Source: Desulforhopalus singaporensis (GTDB lineage Bacteria > Desulfobacterota > Desulfobulbia > Desulfobulbales > Desulfocapsaceae). Taken from it: a stretch of DNA of 64,000 nucleotides. Below, piece after piece: positions 45,087-54,986 of this stretch. Under the pieces are notes generated by a model that saw nothing but the letters and a program-made list of their open reading frames with translations, did no database searches and was not told the origin of the DNA. Made by a program: the position numbers and the translations under genes. How positions within the stretch are numbered: position 1 is the stretch's first letter; each line of letters begins with the position of its first letter. Where the stretch lies: assembly GCF_900104445.1 (NCBI RefSeq), contig NZ_FNJI01000023.1, positions 22,064 through 86,063 of the forward strand, written 5' to 3'.

Positions 45087-46817
45087 ATGAAGTTTCTAAG
45101 AGTGAACATGACCGATGAGACGGTTCTCTGGCAGGATGTGGCGCCACAATACAAGACCTTGGGCGGACGGGCGCTGACCTCGATTTTCATCAACGATGAA
45201 GTCCTGGCCACGACCGATCCCCTGGGACCGGACAATAAGCTGATATTTGCCCCGGGATTTTTCTCCGGCACCTCCCTGATAAACACCTCCCGTCTCTCGG
45301 TAGGCTCCAAGAGTCCATTGACCGGCGGCATCAAAGAGAGCAATGTCGGCGGAACGGTCGCATTCTCGCTGGCAACTCTTGGTATCTGCGCGATCATCAT
45401 CGAAGGACAGGCAGACGCTGACAGCTGTTTTGTGCTCAACATACAGGACGACACCAGTGCCAACCTGATCCGGGCCGACGACCTCAAGGGCATGAGGACC
45501 TATGATCTCACCCGGAGGCTCCAGCACGATTTCGGCACCGATACCAGCATCACCTGCATCGGACCCGCAGGCGACAGCAAGCTGTTGTCGGCGTCGATAC
45601 AATCCACCGATTTTGACGGCAGGCCGTGCCGTGCCGCCGGCAGGGGCGGACTTGGTGCGGTCATGGGAGCAAAGGGGCTTAAAGCGATCATCGTCAATCG
45701 CAAGGGTAGAATTCCCGCGGAGATTGTCGACCTGGACCGTTTTAAAAAAGCCTCGAAGCAATATGCAAAAGATGTCAAGACCGATGAATTCAGCGGAGAG
45801 ATACTCCCCCAACTGGGCACAGCGGTCCTGGTGGAACCGATCAACGCTGCCGGCGCATTTCCCACCAGGAATGCGACCTTGGGCCAGTTCGAGGGTGTTG
45901 AAAAAATCAGCGGCGAGGCCATTGCCAAAATCATCGAGGAAAGGGGCGGCCAGACCAGGCACAAGGGTTGCAGCCAGTGCATCATCGATTGTTCCAATGA
46001 ATTCGTCACCAGCAAGGGAGAGTATGTCACCTCTTCTCTTGAATATGAAACCATCTGGTCGATGGGCGGAATGATCGGCAACGACGATATCGACGCCATT
46101 GCCCGGCTCGATTTTCTCTGTGACGACATCGGACTGGATACGATCAATACCGGAACCGCTATAGCGGTGGCGTTCGATGCGGGCTACGGAGAGTTCGGCG
46201 ACGGTGAAAAAGCGATTAGGCTGGTTGAGGAGGTCGCGACAGGAACCGAAATGGGCACCCTGATCGGCAACGGCCCCGATGCGGTGGGCCGACACTTCAG
46301 TCACAGCCGGGTACCGACCGTCAAAGGGCAGAGTATTGCCGCTTATGATCCAAGGGCAATCCAGGGCATGTCGGTCACCTACTCGACTACGCCCATGGGT
46401 GCCGACCACACCGCAGGCTGGGTGGTCGACCAGAACCTGGAGGCTTTCGGCGGTACGGTCGACCCGCACGGATCCGAAGGACAAGTCGAAATATCTCGCA
46501 ACACCCAGATCCATATGGCGGCAATCGACACCGTCGGGCTTTGTGATTTTGCCCAGACCGGGCTCGCTGCAGAAGGTGGATTCGACAACCTGATGAATAT
46601 GATGAGCGCCAAACTGGGGCAGGAGTTCTCTGCCCAACAGTGGACCGAGCTTGGCACAAGGGTCATTAAAACCGAGCTTGAGTTTAACCGCAATGCGGGC
46701 CTTACGAGACAGGATGACCGGCTCCCGCCCATGTTCTACAACGAACAGCTGCCGCCCTATAATGTGGTGGTAAAAATCAGCGACGAGGAACTGGATTCAA
46801 CTTTTAGCGACCTGTAA
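45087..46817 (+). CDS. tungsten-containing aldehyde:ferredoxin oxidoreductase (second copy)
   Basis: 576 residues. The [4Fe-4S] ligands are Cys295, Cys298, Cys302 (CSQCIIDC) and Cys486 (VGLC). The N-terminal pterin region (TLGGRALTSIFINDEVLA) is more divergent from the standard GGKGL form than in the copy at 38912, and the two copies are clearly not recent duplicates. It lies 50 nt after patA and should be co-transcribed, which makes 4-aminobutanal a natural candidate substrate. The ribosome site is weak (GTGAAGAT). A closing hairpin follows. Confidence 0.92.
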   Translation: MKFLRVNMTDETVLWQDVAPQYKTLGGRALTSIFINDEVLATTDPLGPDNKLIFAPGFFSGTSLINTSRLSVGSKSPLTGGIKESNVGGTVAFSLATLGICAIIIEGQADADSCFVLNIQDDTSANLIRADDLKGMRTYDLTRRLQHDFGTDTSITCIGPAGDSKLLSASIQSTDFDGRPCRAAGRGGLGAVMGAKGLKAIIVNRKGRIPAEIVDLDRFKKASKQYAKDVKTDEFSGEILPQLGTAVLVEPINAAGAFPTRNATLGQFEGVEKISGEAIAKIIEERGGQTRHKGCSQCIIDCSNEFVTSKGEYVTSSLEYETIWSMGGMIGNDDIDAIARLDFLCDDIGLDTINTGTAIAVAFDAGYGEFGDGEKAIRLVEEVATGTEMGTLIGNGPDAVGRHFSHSRVPTVKGQSIAAYDPRAIQGMSVTYSTTPMGADHTAGWVVDQNLEAFGGTVDPHGSEGQVEISRNTQIHMAAIDTVGLCDFAQTGLAAEGGFDNLMNMMSAKLGQEFSAQQWTELGTRVIKTELEFNRNAGLTRQDDRLPPMFYNEQLPPYNVVVKISDEELDSTFSDL

Positions 46818-46846
46818 CACTCACGTCTTACCGCTTTTCCCATAGC

Positions 46847-46880
46847 GGCCTGGAAAGCCACATCGAAGGCTTTCCAGGCC
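46847..46880. terminator. 13-bp hairpin between convergent AOR and superoxide dismutase genes
   Basis: GGCCTGGAAAGCC (46847-46859) pairs perfectly with GGCTTTCCAGGCC (46868-46880) around an 8-nt loop. It is placed 30 nt after the AOR stop and 8 nt from the dismutase stop, so it can act on both transcripts. No T-tract is present on either side. Confidence 0.6.
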
Positions 46881-46887
46881 GGTTGCG

Positions 46888-47496
46888 TCAGCTGCGGGCG
46901 TCAACAAAATTATCGTTCACCCGGTCCCAGTTGATCACGTTATAGAAGGCCGCAATGTAATCGGGTCTTCTGTTCTGGTAGAGCAGATAGTATGCGTGTT
47001 CCCACACATCGATTCCGAGCACCGGTTTTTTCCCTTGCGAGAGAGGACTGTCCTGATTAGCGGTGGAGACGATCTCGAGCCCGCCGCCGCTGCCGACAAC
47101 AAGCCACGCCCAGCCGCTGCCGAAACGCTTGGCGGCAGCATCGGAAAATGTTGTTTTAAAAGCATCGTAACCACCAAAATCTTTATTGATGGCGTCAAGC
47201 ACCGGTCCTTTCGGTTCTACGCCTTTTTTAAGCATCGGCCAGAAAAAACTGTGGTTTGCATGGCCGCCGCCATGGTTTCGTACAGCCGCCCTGATTTCTT
47301 CCGGAATTTCATCAAGATTGGCGACAAGATGCTCAACCTCATATGCGGCCAGCCGGTCATGGCCTTTTAACGCTGCATTGAGATTGGCAATATACGCCTG
47401 GTGGTGTTTGGTATGGTGGATCTCCATGGTACGCGCGTCGATGAACGGCTCCAGGGCGTCATATGCATACGGGAGTTCGGGCAGTTTATGTTCCAT
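46888..47496 (-). CDS. superoxide dismutase, Fe/Mn family
   Basis: 202 residues, standard length. Metal ligands are readable: His in [10 protein letters not shown], His in [11 protein letters not shown], and Asp/His in [22 protein letters not shown] and the QN pattern near the end lean to the manganese or cambialistic form. The enzyme dismutates superoxide in the cytoplasm; no signal peptide is present. In an anaerobe with AORs and radical enzymes this is oxygen defence. GAGG lies 8 nt before the start. Confidence 0.95.
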   Translation of the reverse strand: MEHKLPELPYAYDALEPFIDARTMEIHHTKHHQAYIANLNAALKGHDRLAAYEVEHLVANLDEIPEEIRAAVRNHGGGHANHSFFWPMLKKGVEPKGPVLDAINKDFGGYDAFKTTFSDAAAKRFGSGWAWLVVGSGGGLEIVSTANQDSPLSQGKKPVLGIDVWEHAYYLLYQNRRPDYIAAFYNVINWDRVNDNFVDARS

Positions 47497-47969
47497 TATA
47501 TTTTCCTCACGGTAAACTTGCGGTTATCAGGTACACCGGCCGTAACGTCAAGAGACCGGCTTATCCTTTTGCGGCCCGCGGATAACTGCGATAGTCGCAG
47601 CCGGGCAAGCTTCGGATCTTTCGTGTTGCCGTTACTGGAGTAATATAAATCGGCAATGGTCCGACCACGTTAGCCGCTGTCATCCTGCCGCATAGTTAAC
47701 GCTAAGACGGATTCATCCCCCGGTCAATCAGGCGGCGATATTCCTCCCCCGACGGGTGCCGAGCAAGTAAGAATAACTATCGTAATATTGACTCTTTCAA
47801 TGCAGACCTTATTCTTTTTCATTAACCTGACGCCTCTGTTGCACGAGGGATGTCACGAGTCAGCTCCCAAAATTCGACCCAACTGCTTCGGGAACATCAT
47901 CACCTGTCATCGACACCTCCTCTGCCGAGTGCGCCTTGCAAAACAACGTACGCATAAGGAGGAATCAAC
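47497..47969. other. 473-nt divergent gap between superoxide dismutase and DUF1326 genes
   Basis: No gene is supported. A perfect small hairpin CTGCGA-TAG-TCGCAG lies at 47586-47600. A candidate plus-strand sigma-70 promoter is TTGACT (47788-47793), 16 nt, TATTCT (47810-47815), 155 nt before the DUF1326 start. Confidence 0.35.
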
Positions 47970-48692
47970 ATGCATACCAACAAACCTGCTCTTGCCAAAA
48001 GCTTCGCGGTACTGGTTTCAGTAATTTTCTTGATGGTGCCGGGACTGTCTCTTGGCACGGATGAGCCCGACTGGCATTTCAACGGTACCGTGATCGAAGC
48101 GTGCAGCTGCCCCATGTTCTGCCCCTGCTACTTCAACACCGAACCTGCCCTGAACCATACCAAGCACGGGGCGAAACACTTCTGTAAATTCAACATGGCC
48201 TATAAAGTCAATAAAGGCCACTACGGCGACACCGATCTCGCCGGAGTAAAATTCTGGGTCGCCGGAGATCTTGGCGACTCCTGGGAAGACGGAGAAACGG
48301 AATGGGCGATCGTAACCTTCCAGCCAGGTACCACCGAGGCCCAGAAAAATGGCGTGACAACGGCTCTGAGCAACATTTTCCCGGTTAAATGGAAGTCGTT
48401 TGAAGTCGCCGAAGACGCCCCAATTGAGTGGATGGCAAGTGAAGAACGTGCCGAGGCAACGCTTGGTGGCGGCGCCAATGGCCACATAATCCTCAACAAA
48501 TGGCAGGGCCTTGACGGCGAATCGGGAATGCTGAGCAACATCGCCTACTTCGGAGCTCCTCGCAACAGCGGTTTCAAAATGATGCCAAATGAAATTGAAA
48601 CCTGGAAGGTGGGCGACAAGGCTTTTGAGTTCAAAGGGACCACAGGCTTTATGATCACCGTTGACATGTCCGCCAAGGACCTGGCCATGTAA
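47970..48692 (+). CDS. exported DUF1326 protein
   Basis: 240 residues. A signal peptide (about 1-29, hydrophobic AVLVSVIFLMVPGLSLG) precedes the DUF1326 core, WHFNGTVIEACSCPMFCPCYF with its clustered cysteines (CSCPMFCPC), which is a family hallmark. The function of DUF1326 is not established; the cysteines could bind metal. TAAGGAGGAA precedes ATG 47970, a near-perfect ribosome site, so strong translation is likely. It is a single gene followed by an 11-bp hairpin. Confidence 0.8.
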   Translation: MHTNKPALAKSFAVLVSVIFLMVPGLSLGTDEPDWHFNGTVIEACSCPMFCPCYFNTEPALNHTKHGAKHFCKFNMAYKVNKGHYGDTDLAGVKFWVAGDLGDSWEDGETEWAIVTFQPGTTEAQKNGVTTALSNIFPVKWKSFEVAEDAPIEWMASEERAEATLGGGANGHIILNKWQGLDGESGMLSNIAYFGAPRNSGFKMMPNEIETWKVGDKAFEFKGTTGFMITVDMSAKDLAM

Positions 48693-48708
48693 CAACATCG
48701 CCGCAGAT

Positions 48709-48737
48709 GATCCGGACCTTGCAAAGAGGTCCGGATC
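48709..48737 (+). terminator. 11-bp hairpin after the DUF1326 gene
   Basis: GATCCGGACCT (48709-48719) pairs perfectly with AGGTCCGGATC (48727-48737) around a 7-nt loop, 17 nt after the stop. No T-tract follows, so the terminator assignment is tentative. Confidence 0.5.
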
Positions 48738-48850
48738 GCGTCGTCAGGCCGTAGCTGTCACCTCCTGTTACCGCCCGGCCCATTAGACTATCCGCATCAA
48801 AAAAAGTATAATGAAGAAAAGTTTCCCTATATTTTTGCGGAGAACTGGCG

Positions 48851-50203
48851 ATGATTAAACAGACGATCATTATGGGTGCCGCGGGCCGTGATTTCCATAA
48901 TTTCAACGTATATTTCAGAGACAATCCCGACTACCGGGTGGTGGCGTTTACCGCAACCCAGATTCCCGGCATCGAAGGCCGCTGTTATCCTCCCGGGTTG
49001 GCGGGAAAGCTTTACCCGGAAGGAATCCCGATTATTGCGGAAACCGAACTGGTTTCTGTCATTCGCGGCCACAAGGTTGAGCTGGCGGTGCTGTCATATA
49101 GCGACATCAGTTACCCAGAACTTATGCACAAGGCCTCGGTGGTAACAGCCGAACAGGCCGATTTTATGCTACTCAGCGCCAGGCGGACCATGCTGAAATC
49201 CACCATACCTGTGATTTCCGTCTGCGCCGTACGAACCGGCTGCGGCAAGTCGCCGACCACAAGAAAAATCTACGACATCCTGACATCCATGGGAAAAAAA
49301 CCGGTGGTGGTCCGTCATCCCATGGCTTACGGCGATTTAACCCGCCAGGCGGTCCAGCGCTTTTCGTCCTACGACGATCTCAACAGACATCGCTGCACCA
49401 TAGAAGAACGTGAAGAGTATGAACTCCTGATCGATCACGACATTACGGTCTTTGCCGGAGTCGACTACCAAAAAATCCTGGAGGAGGCGGAAAAAGAAGC
49501 GGACATCATCATCTGGGACGGTGGAAACAACGATACGCCTTTTTTTGCGCCGGACATCCACATCGTACTGTTTGATCCTCACCGCGCCGGCCATGAGAGA
49601 TTCTACTACCCCGGTGAAGTCAACATGATTATGGCCGATATTGCAATTATCGCCAAAGTGGGTACGGCGGATCAGGGCCAGATAGAGCTGGTGAGACAAA
49701 ACATTGCTCGCCATAATCCAGGCGCAACAATAATCCTCGCCGACACCGAGGTCACCATTACCCGCGGCGACCGCATAAAAAACCGGAAAGTACTTGTGGT
49801 GGAAGACGGTCCGACCCTCACCCACGGCGGCATGTCCCACGGTGCAGGGATGGTGGCGGCCCGGTTGTATAAAGCCGCAGAGGTGGTTAATCCCCGCCCC
49901 TATGCGGTTGGCACAATAGAAGACACCTACCGGAACTATCCCCATATCGGACCTGTGTTGCCGGCCATGGGATACAGTTCTTCCCAGATCCAGGACCTTG
50001 AGCGGACAATTAACAATACTGTCTGCGACCTGGTACTTTTCGCCACCCCGATCAGGCTTGATCGGCTGCTGTCCATCACCCGTCCGGCCGTACGGGTGTA
50101 TTACAATTACGCAGATCGCTCGGACGGGGAACTGGAAACCATGCTCCGTCCACTGGTTGACCGGCTGGCCGTTTCCTCACTCCCCAGGCCCTTGCAACCA
50201 TGA
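48851..50203 (+). CDS. cyclic 2,3-diphosphoglycerate synthetase-like GTPase-fold protein
   Basis: 450 residues of the cDPGS family: GAAGRDFHNFNVYFRDN at the start, GIPIIAE, the nucleotide-binding VCAVRTGCGKSPTTR (about 120-134), then RHPMAYGDL and DGGNNDTPFF. The named archaeal enzyme makes the thermoprotectant cyclic 2,3-diphosphoglycerate, but bacterial homologs are common and their job is not established. Its stop overlaps the start of carbamate kinase by 4 nt (ATGA). That coupling, rather than glycolytic neighbours, suggests a role in carbamoyl-phosphate or nitrogen metabolism. GGAG stands 8 nt before the start. Confidence 0.82.
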   Translation: MIKQTIIMGAAGRDFHNFNVYFRDNPDYRVVAFTATQIPGIEGRCYPPGLAGKLYPEGIPIIAETELVSVIRGHKVELAVLSYSDISYPELMHKASVVTAEQADFMLLSARRTMLKSTIPVISVCAVRTGCGKSPTTRKIYDILTSMGKKPVVVRHPMAYGDLTRQAVQRFSSYDDLNRHRCTIEEREEYELLIDHDITVFAGVDYQKILEEAEKEADIIIWDGGNNDTPFFAPDIHIVLFDPHRAGHERFYYPGEVNMIMADIAIIAKVGTADQGQIELVRQNIARHNPGATIILADTEVTITRGDRIKNRKVLVVEDGPTLTHGGMSHGAGMVAARLYKAAEVVNPRPYAVGTIEDTYRNYPHIGPVLPAMGYSSSQIQDLERTINNTVCDLVLFATPIRLDRLLSITRPAVRVYYNYADRSDGELETMLRPLVDRLAVSSLPRPLQP

Positions 50204-51135
50204 GCAACAGCAAACGAAAAAAAATTCTCCTGGTGGCTCTTGGCGGTAATGCCCTGATCAACAAGAAAGAACAGGGCACCATCGCTCAGCAGTTCAAGAA
50301 CCTTAGAGTTCCGGTAAGGCAGCTCGCCCGGCTGGCCGAGCAATACACGATCATCATCACCCACGGAAACGGCCCCCAGGTCGGCAACCTGATGCTGCAG
50401 CAGGAACATTGCAAATCGGTGCCCGGTCTTCCGCTTGAGATCCTGGTCGCGCAGACCCAGGGGCAGATAGGCTACATGATCGAATCGACGCTTGACAGTG
50501 AGCTGATGAAGCTGGATAGGCACCACCGGTTGCACCTTGTCAGTCTGATAAGTTATGTTGTCGTCGACGAGAACGACCCCGCCTTTACCCGGCCGACCAA
50601 GCCCATAGGGCCCTGCTTCACCCGGGAGCAGGCGCAAAACCTGCCTTACCCCGTACATCAGACCGCCAAAGGATACCGCCGCGTGGTCGCTTCTCCTGCC
50701 CCGATAACCATTGTAGAAAAGCGCGAGATCAAAAGGCTGGTGGAGCAGGATTTCATCGTAATCTGCTGCGGCGGGGGCGGTATTCCCGTTACTCGCGAAA
50801 AAAGGACGTTTACCGGGGTGGACGCGGTCATCGACAAGGACCTGGCAAGCGTCTGCCTGGCAATGGAAGTAGGTGTCAATATATTCCTGATCGCAACCGA
50901 CGTCCCCGGTGCCGCGCTCAATTTTGCCAAGCCGGGCCAACGTTTTTTGCGCAAGGTTACGGCTGCCAGGGCTCAATCCTACCTGGCTGCCGGCCATTTC
51001 GAGGCCGGCTCCATGGCGCCTAAGATGGAGGCAGCGATCAAGTTCAGGCAACACGGCGGGGAGCGGGCAATAATCTGCTCCATCACGGATATTGATTCCG
51101 CCATAAAAGGCACCGCTGGTACCGAAATCACCTGA
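50200..51135 (+). CDS. arcC: carbamate kinase
   Basis: 311 residues, full length. ALGGNALI at the N-terminus, THGNGPQVGNLMLQQE, CCGGGGIPV and the C-terminal GSMAPKMEAAIKF are diagnostic. It interconverts carbamoyl phosphate plus ADP with carbamate plus ATP, usually the last step of arginine-deiminase or allantoin/purine degradation. No arginine deiminase or ornithine carbamoyltransferase is nearby; the only partner is the overlapping cDPGS-like gene. Confidence 0.95.
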   Translation: MSNSKRKKILLVALGGNALINKKEQGTIAQQFKNLRVPVRQLARLAEQYTIIITHGNGPQVGNLMLQQEHCKSVPGLPLEILVAQTQGQIGYMIESTLDSELMKLDRHHRLHLVSLISYVVVDENDPAFTRPTKPIGPCFTREQAQNLPYPVHQTAKGYRRVVASPAPITIVEKREIKRLVEQDFIVICCGGGGIPVTREKRTFTGVDAVIDKDLASVCLAMEVGVNIFLIATDVPGAALNFAKPGQRFLRKVTAARAQSYLAAGHFEAGSMAPKMEAAIKFRQHGGERAIICSITDIDSAIKGTAGTEIT

Positions 51136-51151
51136 CCACTCCGGCAACGGT

Positions 51152-52417
51152 TCATTCCCTGTCTCTGTCGCCACTACCGTTCTGCAGGTCTTCATCGGTC
51201 CGGGGATCGATATACACGGCATAGGCGGAAGTATCTTTCATTATCACAAAAGGGGCATTTTCTTCCGCGGCGACGACGGTGACCAGTTCCCTGTTTCTCA
51301 GGTAAAAAGCCGTTGCCGCAAAGCAGATCTGCACAACGGCACAGTAAATAAACAGGCCATAGGGACCGTAACCTAGTTTCATCGCCAGGGAACCGATTAC
51401 CGGACCGACGGTTGCCCCTACGGCATAGGAAAGCAGGAGTGTAGAGCTGACCGGAATAATATCCTCGGTATCGAACAGGTCATGGGCCCGCGCCACGGAA
51501 ACCGGATAAAGAACAAAACTGAATCCGCCGAAAAACGCCATGACCGAGACCAGGTGTGAAAATGAGAGCTCGGCCATCGATATTACCGCGACGCTCAGCG
51601 ATGATGCGACTGCCGAAACCACAACCAGGACATAAGCCCTGTCAAAACGATCGGATATCAGGCCGATGGGACGCTGCAGCGCAAGTCCCCCGGAAATGGT
51701 TATACCCATGACTAGGGACAGCTGGGAAACCGACAGCCCGATATTGTGACAAAACACCGGTCCTATCGAATAAAAAGCTCCATTTACCAAACCTGCCGTC
51801 AGACAGCCGAAAACGCCGATGGGCGACTTTTTGATTATTTTATAGATGCTGATTTTCTTAAGCCCTGGTATCTGGGGATGAACGGAACGGGTGGTTGAAA
51901 GCGGCACAATGCACAACGACAGCATCAACCCGACTATCAGGAAAATCCCCATCTCCTTGGTACCTGCAAGATTAAGCATCAACTGTCCGGCCACCATTCC
52001 GAGATAACTTATGATCATGTATATAGACATGATCCTGCCCCGCCGATTCGGCTCCGTCATTTCATTGAGCCAGCTCTCCACCACCGTGAACAGACCTATG
52101 GCTGCGATTCCGCATAAAAATCTCAGTACACCCCAGAAAAATGGGGCGCCGTAGAGCGCATGGCCCATGACTATAGCGGTAGTCAGGGCGGCAAATGCGG
52201 CAAATGCCCTGATATGTCCCACCTGGCGGATGATCGCGGTACTGGTAAATGCACCGACAAACATGCCAAAATAGTAAGCCGACGTCACCCCCCCTATAAT
52301 CGACGGCTCAATTCCGTCACTGCTCATGCTAAACGGCAGGTACGTCCCTAAAAGACCAATCCCGGTCATAAGAAAAAATACGGAAACAAAAAGAGCAAAA
52401 AAATTCACAAGAGGCAT
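51152..52417 (-). CDS. MFS transporter, YcaD-like
   Basis: 421 residues with 12 predicted membrane segments, a central loop (about 185-205) and the MFS-type stretches GLFTVVESWLNEMTEPNRRGRIMSIYM (key WLNE and NRRGR) and RPIGLISDRFDR. The group resembles E. coli YcaD and related uncharacterised permeases. The cytoplasmic tail is long and acidic. The substrate is unknown. It is convergent with carbamate kinase (16-nt gap). AGGTGA precedes the start. Confidence 0.85.
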   Translation of the reverse strand: MPLVNFFALFVSVFFLMTGIGLLGTYLPFSMSSDGIEPSIIGGVTSAYYFGMFVGAFTSTAIIRQVGHIRAFAAFAALTTAIVMGHALYGAPFFWGVLRFLCGIAAIGLFTVVESWLNEMTEPNRRGRIMSIYMIISYLGMVAGQLMLNLAGTKEMGIFLIVGLMLSLCIVPLSTTRSVHPQIPGLKKISIYKIIKKSPIGVFGCLTAGLVNGAFYSIGPVFCHNIGLSVSQLSLVMGITISGGLALQRPIGLISDRFDRAYVLVVVSAVASSLSVAVISMAELSFSHLVSVMAFFGGFSFVLYPVSVARAHDLFDTEDIIPVSSTLLLSYAVGATVGPVIGSLAMKLGYGPYGLFIYCAVVQICFAATAFYLRNRELVTVVAAEENAPFVIMKDTSAYAVYIDPRTDEDLQNGSGDRDRE

Positions 52418-52851
52418 AAACGATCACCTGTTTAAGTTATATAAAAAAAAAGTTGCAAACCGCTTAAGAGATCATTTTTCCCCAGCGGCAACATTGTTCT
52501 CAGCCTGTATACAATTAAAATTCGGCTTAGCAGACTGATTTATTGTTGTCAATGGTTGGTTACCGCGCCTGGTGATAAATTTTGGTGGACAATCTGTGGC
52601 ATTACCCAATCTATCCCTCTCCCCATTTTCCTGACAACCACCAAAAATTCCACCGCTCTCTGGTAATCCATGGACCTGAACCTTGCCTCCATACGATCTT
52701 TTGTCGGTGCCCCAGCCAGGTTGACGGATGTTTTTTCTTCCCCCATGATTACATTATCCGTGATACATTCAGACAAAAAAAATTAAAGCCGTGTTCGCCA
52801 GCACTGCAGACGCACCTCAACTCTCTACTCAGCTCACAGGAGGCATTTCCC
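52418..52851. other. 434-nt divergent gap between MFS and wrbA genes
   Basis: AT-rich, no supported gene. The inverted repeat AATTTTGGTGG (about 52576-52586) and CCACCAAAAATT (about 52638-52649) could pair across some 50 nt. No clear promoter was chosen. Confidence 0.35.
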
Positions 52852-53463
52852 ATGAAACTACTGATTGTTTACTATTCGATGTATGGTCACGTATACAACC
52901 TGGTAAAAGCAGCGGCAGAAGGAGCAAAGTCCGTTAACAATACAGAGGTTTTGCTGCGTCAGGTTCCCGAAACCCTGTCCCCGGAGGTACTCCAGAAAAT
53001 GGGTGCGACCCAGACCCGGGAAGCACAGGCAGCCGTACCAACATGTACCGTTGACGAACTTGGAGAAGCCGATGCAATAATTTTTGGTACCCCGACCCGT
53101 TTCGGCAACATGTGCGGCCAGATGAGGCAGTTTCTTGATGCAACGGGACAGCTTTGGCAGAAAGGTTCGCTGGTCGGCAAGGTGGGAAGTGTCATCACCT
53201 GCTCCAACACCCAGCACGGTGGACAGGAGTCGACCATCCTTACTTTTCATGTCACCCTGCTGCACCATGGCATGGTGATCGTCGGCCTGCCCTACTCATT
53301 TCAAGGACAGATGATAACAGATCAGGTCAGCGGCTGTTCGCCCTACGGCGCGTCTACCATCGCCGGAGGCGACGCCAAACGGCTGCCGAGCGAAAATGAA
53401 CTCGCCGGCGCACGCTACCAGGGGATGCACGTGGCAAATATCGCCATGAAACTGACGGCGTAG
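52852..53463 (+). CDS. wrbA: NAD(P)H:quinone oxidoreductase, WrbA type
   Basis: 203 residues. The flavodoxin-like FMN loop YYSMYGHVYNLV, FGTPTRFGNMCGQMRQFLD, and STQHGGQE (here SNTQHGGQEST) are the WrbA signatures. The tetrameric flavoprotein makes two-electron reductions of quinones and so avoids semiquinone and superoxide. AGGAGG stands 8 nt before ATG 52852; the frame is open further upstream but without domain content. It ends in TAG. Confidence 0.93.
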   Translation: MKLLIVYYSMYGHVYNLVKAAAEGAKSVNNTEVLLRQVPETLSPEVLQKMGATQTREAQAAVPTCTVDELGEADAIIFGTPTRFGNMCGQMRQFLDATGQLWQKGSLVGKVGSVITCSNTQHGGQESTILTFHVTLLHHGMVIVGLPYSFQGQMITDQVSGCSPYGASTIAGGDAKRLPSENELAGARYQGMHVANIAMKLTA

Positions 53464-53587
53464 AAACAACTCCCCATCCTTAGCCACCACGCGCCAAGGA
53501 GCAGGGTCGAAGCTTTTGCTGTTACCACCATCCTCTCTTATGGTAGAATAATAGCGAATCGATACAATCTGTCGGCGGAGGTGTCAG

Positions 53588-54985
53588 ATGTGTTATCGTA
53601 GCGCAAAACAGCGGAGTCGGCTTCGACCTGCCGATACAGACACAACGTTTTTATTGTGGCTGTGCGCTCTTCTGGTCTTCTGGCTACCGATCCTTCAATG
53701 CCCCGCCTGTCAGGCGAAACAGACGGCTACCCTGCTCGAGGTCGACGGCGCCATCGGTCCGGCCATCAGCGACTACCTGCAGCGAGGTTTTCAGCGATCG
53801 GAACAGTTGCAGGCAAGCGTTATCATCATCAGGATCGACACCCCCGGCGGCCTGGACCATTCTATGCGGCAGATAATACGGGCAATCCTAGCCTCTCCCA
53901 TCCCCGTAATCACCTATGTAGCTCCCGACGGCGCCCGCGCCGCCAGCGCCGGAACATACATTCTCTACGCCAGTCACGTATCGGCGATGTCGCCTGCAAC
54001 CAATCTCGGGGCAGCCACGCCGGTTGCAATCGGCGGGATTCATGGCAAACAGAAAAAGCCTGGGGACGAAGAAAAAAGCGACAACAACCTGAAACCGGGG
54101 AGCACGATGGAGAAAAAAATCATCAATGACGCCTCCTCCTATATCAAAGCCCTGGCGGCAAGGCATGGCCGTAACGAAGAATGGGCGGTAAAAGCTGTTC
54201 GGGAATCAGTCAGTCTCAGCGCCGGTGAGGCTCTCGCCATAGGGGTAATCGACATTATTGCCGCAAATATCGACGATCTGCTGTCACAGGTTGACGGTCG
54301 GCAGGTGGCGATGGAATCGGGCAGGGAAACGATCGCCCTTCATGACGTTACCGTTATCGCTATCGAACAGACGTGGCGCACCAGGCTGCTGGCGGTGATC
54401 AGCGATCCCAACATAGCCTACATCCTTCTGCTGCTTGGAGTCTACGGCCTCATCTACGAGCTGGCCAACCCAGGCGTCTTCCTGCCCGGGGTCGCGGGCG
54501 CAATAGCTCTGTTCCTTGCCTTCTACGCCTTTCAGATCCTGCCGGTCAACTACAGCGGCTTAGGGTTGATCGTCCTCGGGATCGCCCTGCTGCTGGGAGA
54601 GGCTTTCGTCCCAAGCTTCGGCTCTCTTGGGATAGGAGGGATCGTGGCGTTTGCTGCAGGTTCCCTGATACTGATGGAGGACCAGCAACTGCGGATCTCA
54701 CGATCAATTATCGTCGGGACCACTGTTACTTCCGCCGTTCTTCTGCTGCTGCTTGCCGGACGTTTTGCCACCCTGCGCAACAGGAAAATCGAATCCGGGA
54801 CGGAAGCCATGATCGGCAAGACCGGGGAGGCGGCAGAAGACTTTGACGGCGAAGGAAGGATCTGGTTTGGTGGCGAATCATGGCAGGCCAGATGCACCGA
54901 AAGTGTAACAGAGGGAGAAAAAGTCCGGATAACCGGTCATGACGGACTCTGCCTCACCGTTGAAAAAATAACGAAGGAGACCTGA
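53588..54985 (+). CDS. NfeD family membrane serine protease (ClpP-class), stomatin partner
   Basis: 465 residues. A signal-anchor (about 20-40) is followed by a ClpP-like protease domain with [10 protein letters not shown] and the catalytic Ser in [10 protein letters not shown], a Lys-rich insert (about 155-175), then four membrane segments (about 280-390) and a C-terminal OB-fold NfeD domain (about 400-465). This is the long NfeD1b form, which in archaea cleaves its stomatin partner. GGAGG lies 6 nt upstream. The stomatin gene begins 1 nt after the stop, so the pair is a two-gene operon for membrane quality control. Confidence 0.9.
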   Translation: MCYRSAKQRSRLRPADTDTTFLLWLCALLVFWLPILQCPACQAKQTATLLEVDGAIGPAISDYLQRGFQRSEQLQASVIIIRIDTPGGLDHSMRQIIRAILASPIPVITYVAPDGARAASAGTYILYASHVSAMSPATNLGAATPVAIGGIHGKQKKPGDEEKSDNNLKPGSTMEKKIINDASSYIKALAARHGRNEEWAVKAVRESVSLSAGEALAIGVIDIIAANIDDLLSQVDGRQVAMESGRETIALHDVTVIAIEQTWRTRLLAVISDPNIAYILLLLGVYGLIYELANPGVFLPGVAGAIALFLAFYAFQILPVNYSGLGLIVLGIALLLGEAFVPSFGSLGIGGIVAFAAGSLILMEDQQLRISRSIIVGTTVTSAVLLLLLAGRFATLRNRKIESGTEAMIGKTGEAAEDFDGEGRIWFGGESWQARCTESVTEGEKVRITGHDGLCLTVEKITKET

Positions 54986-54986
54986 T

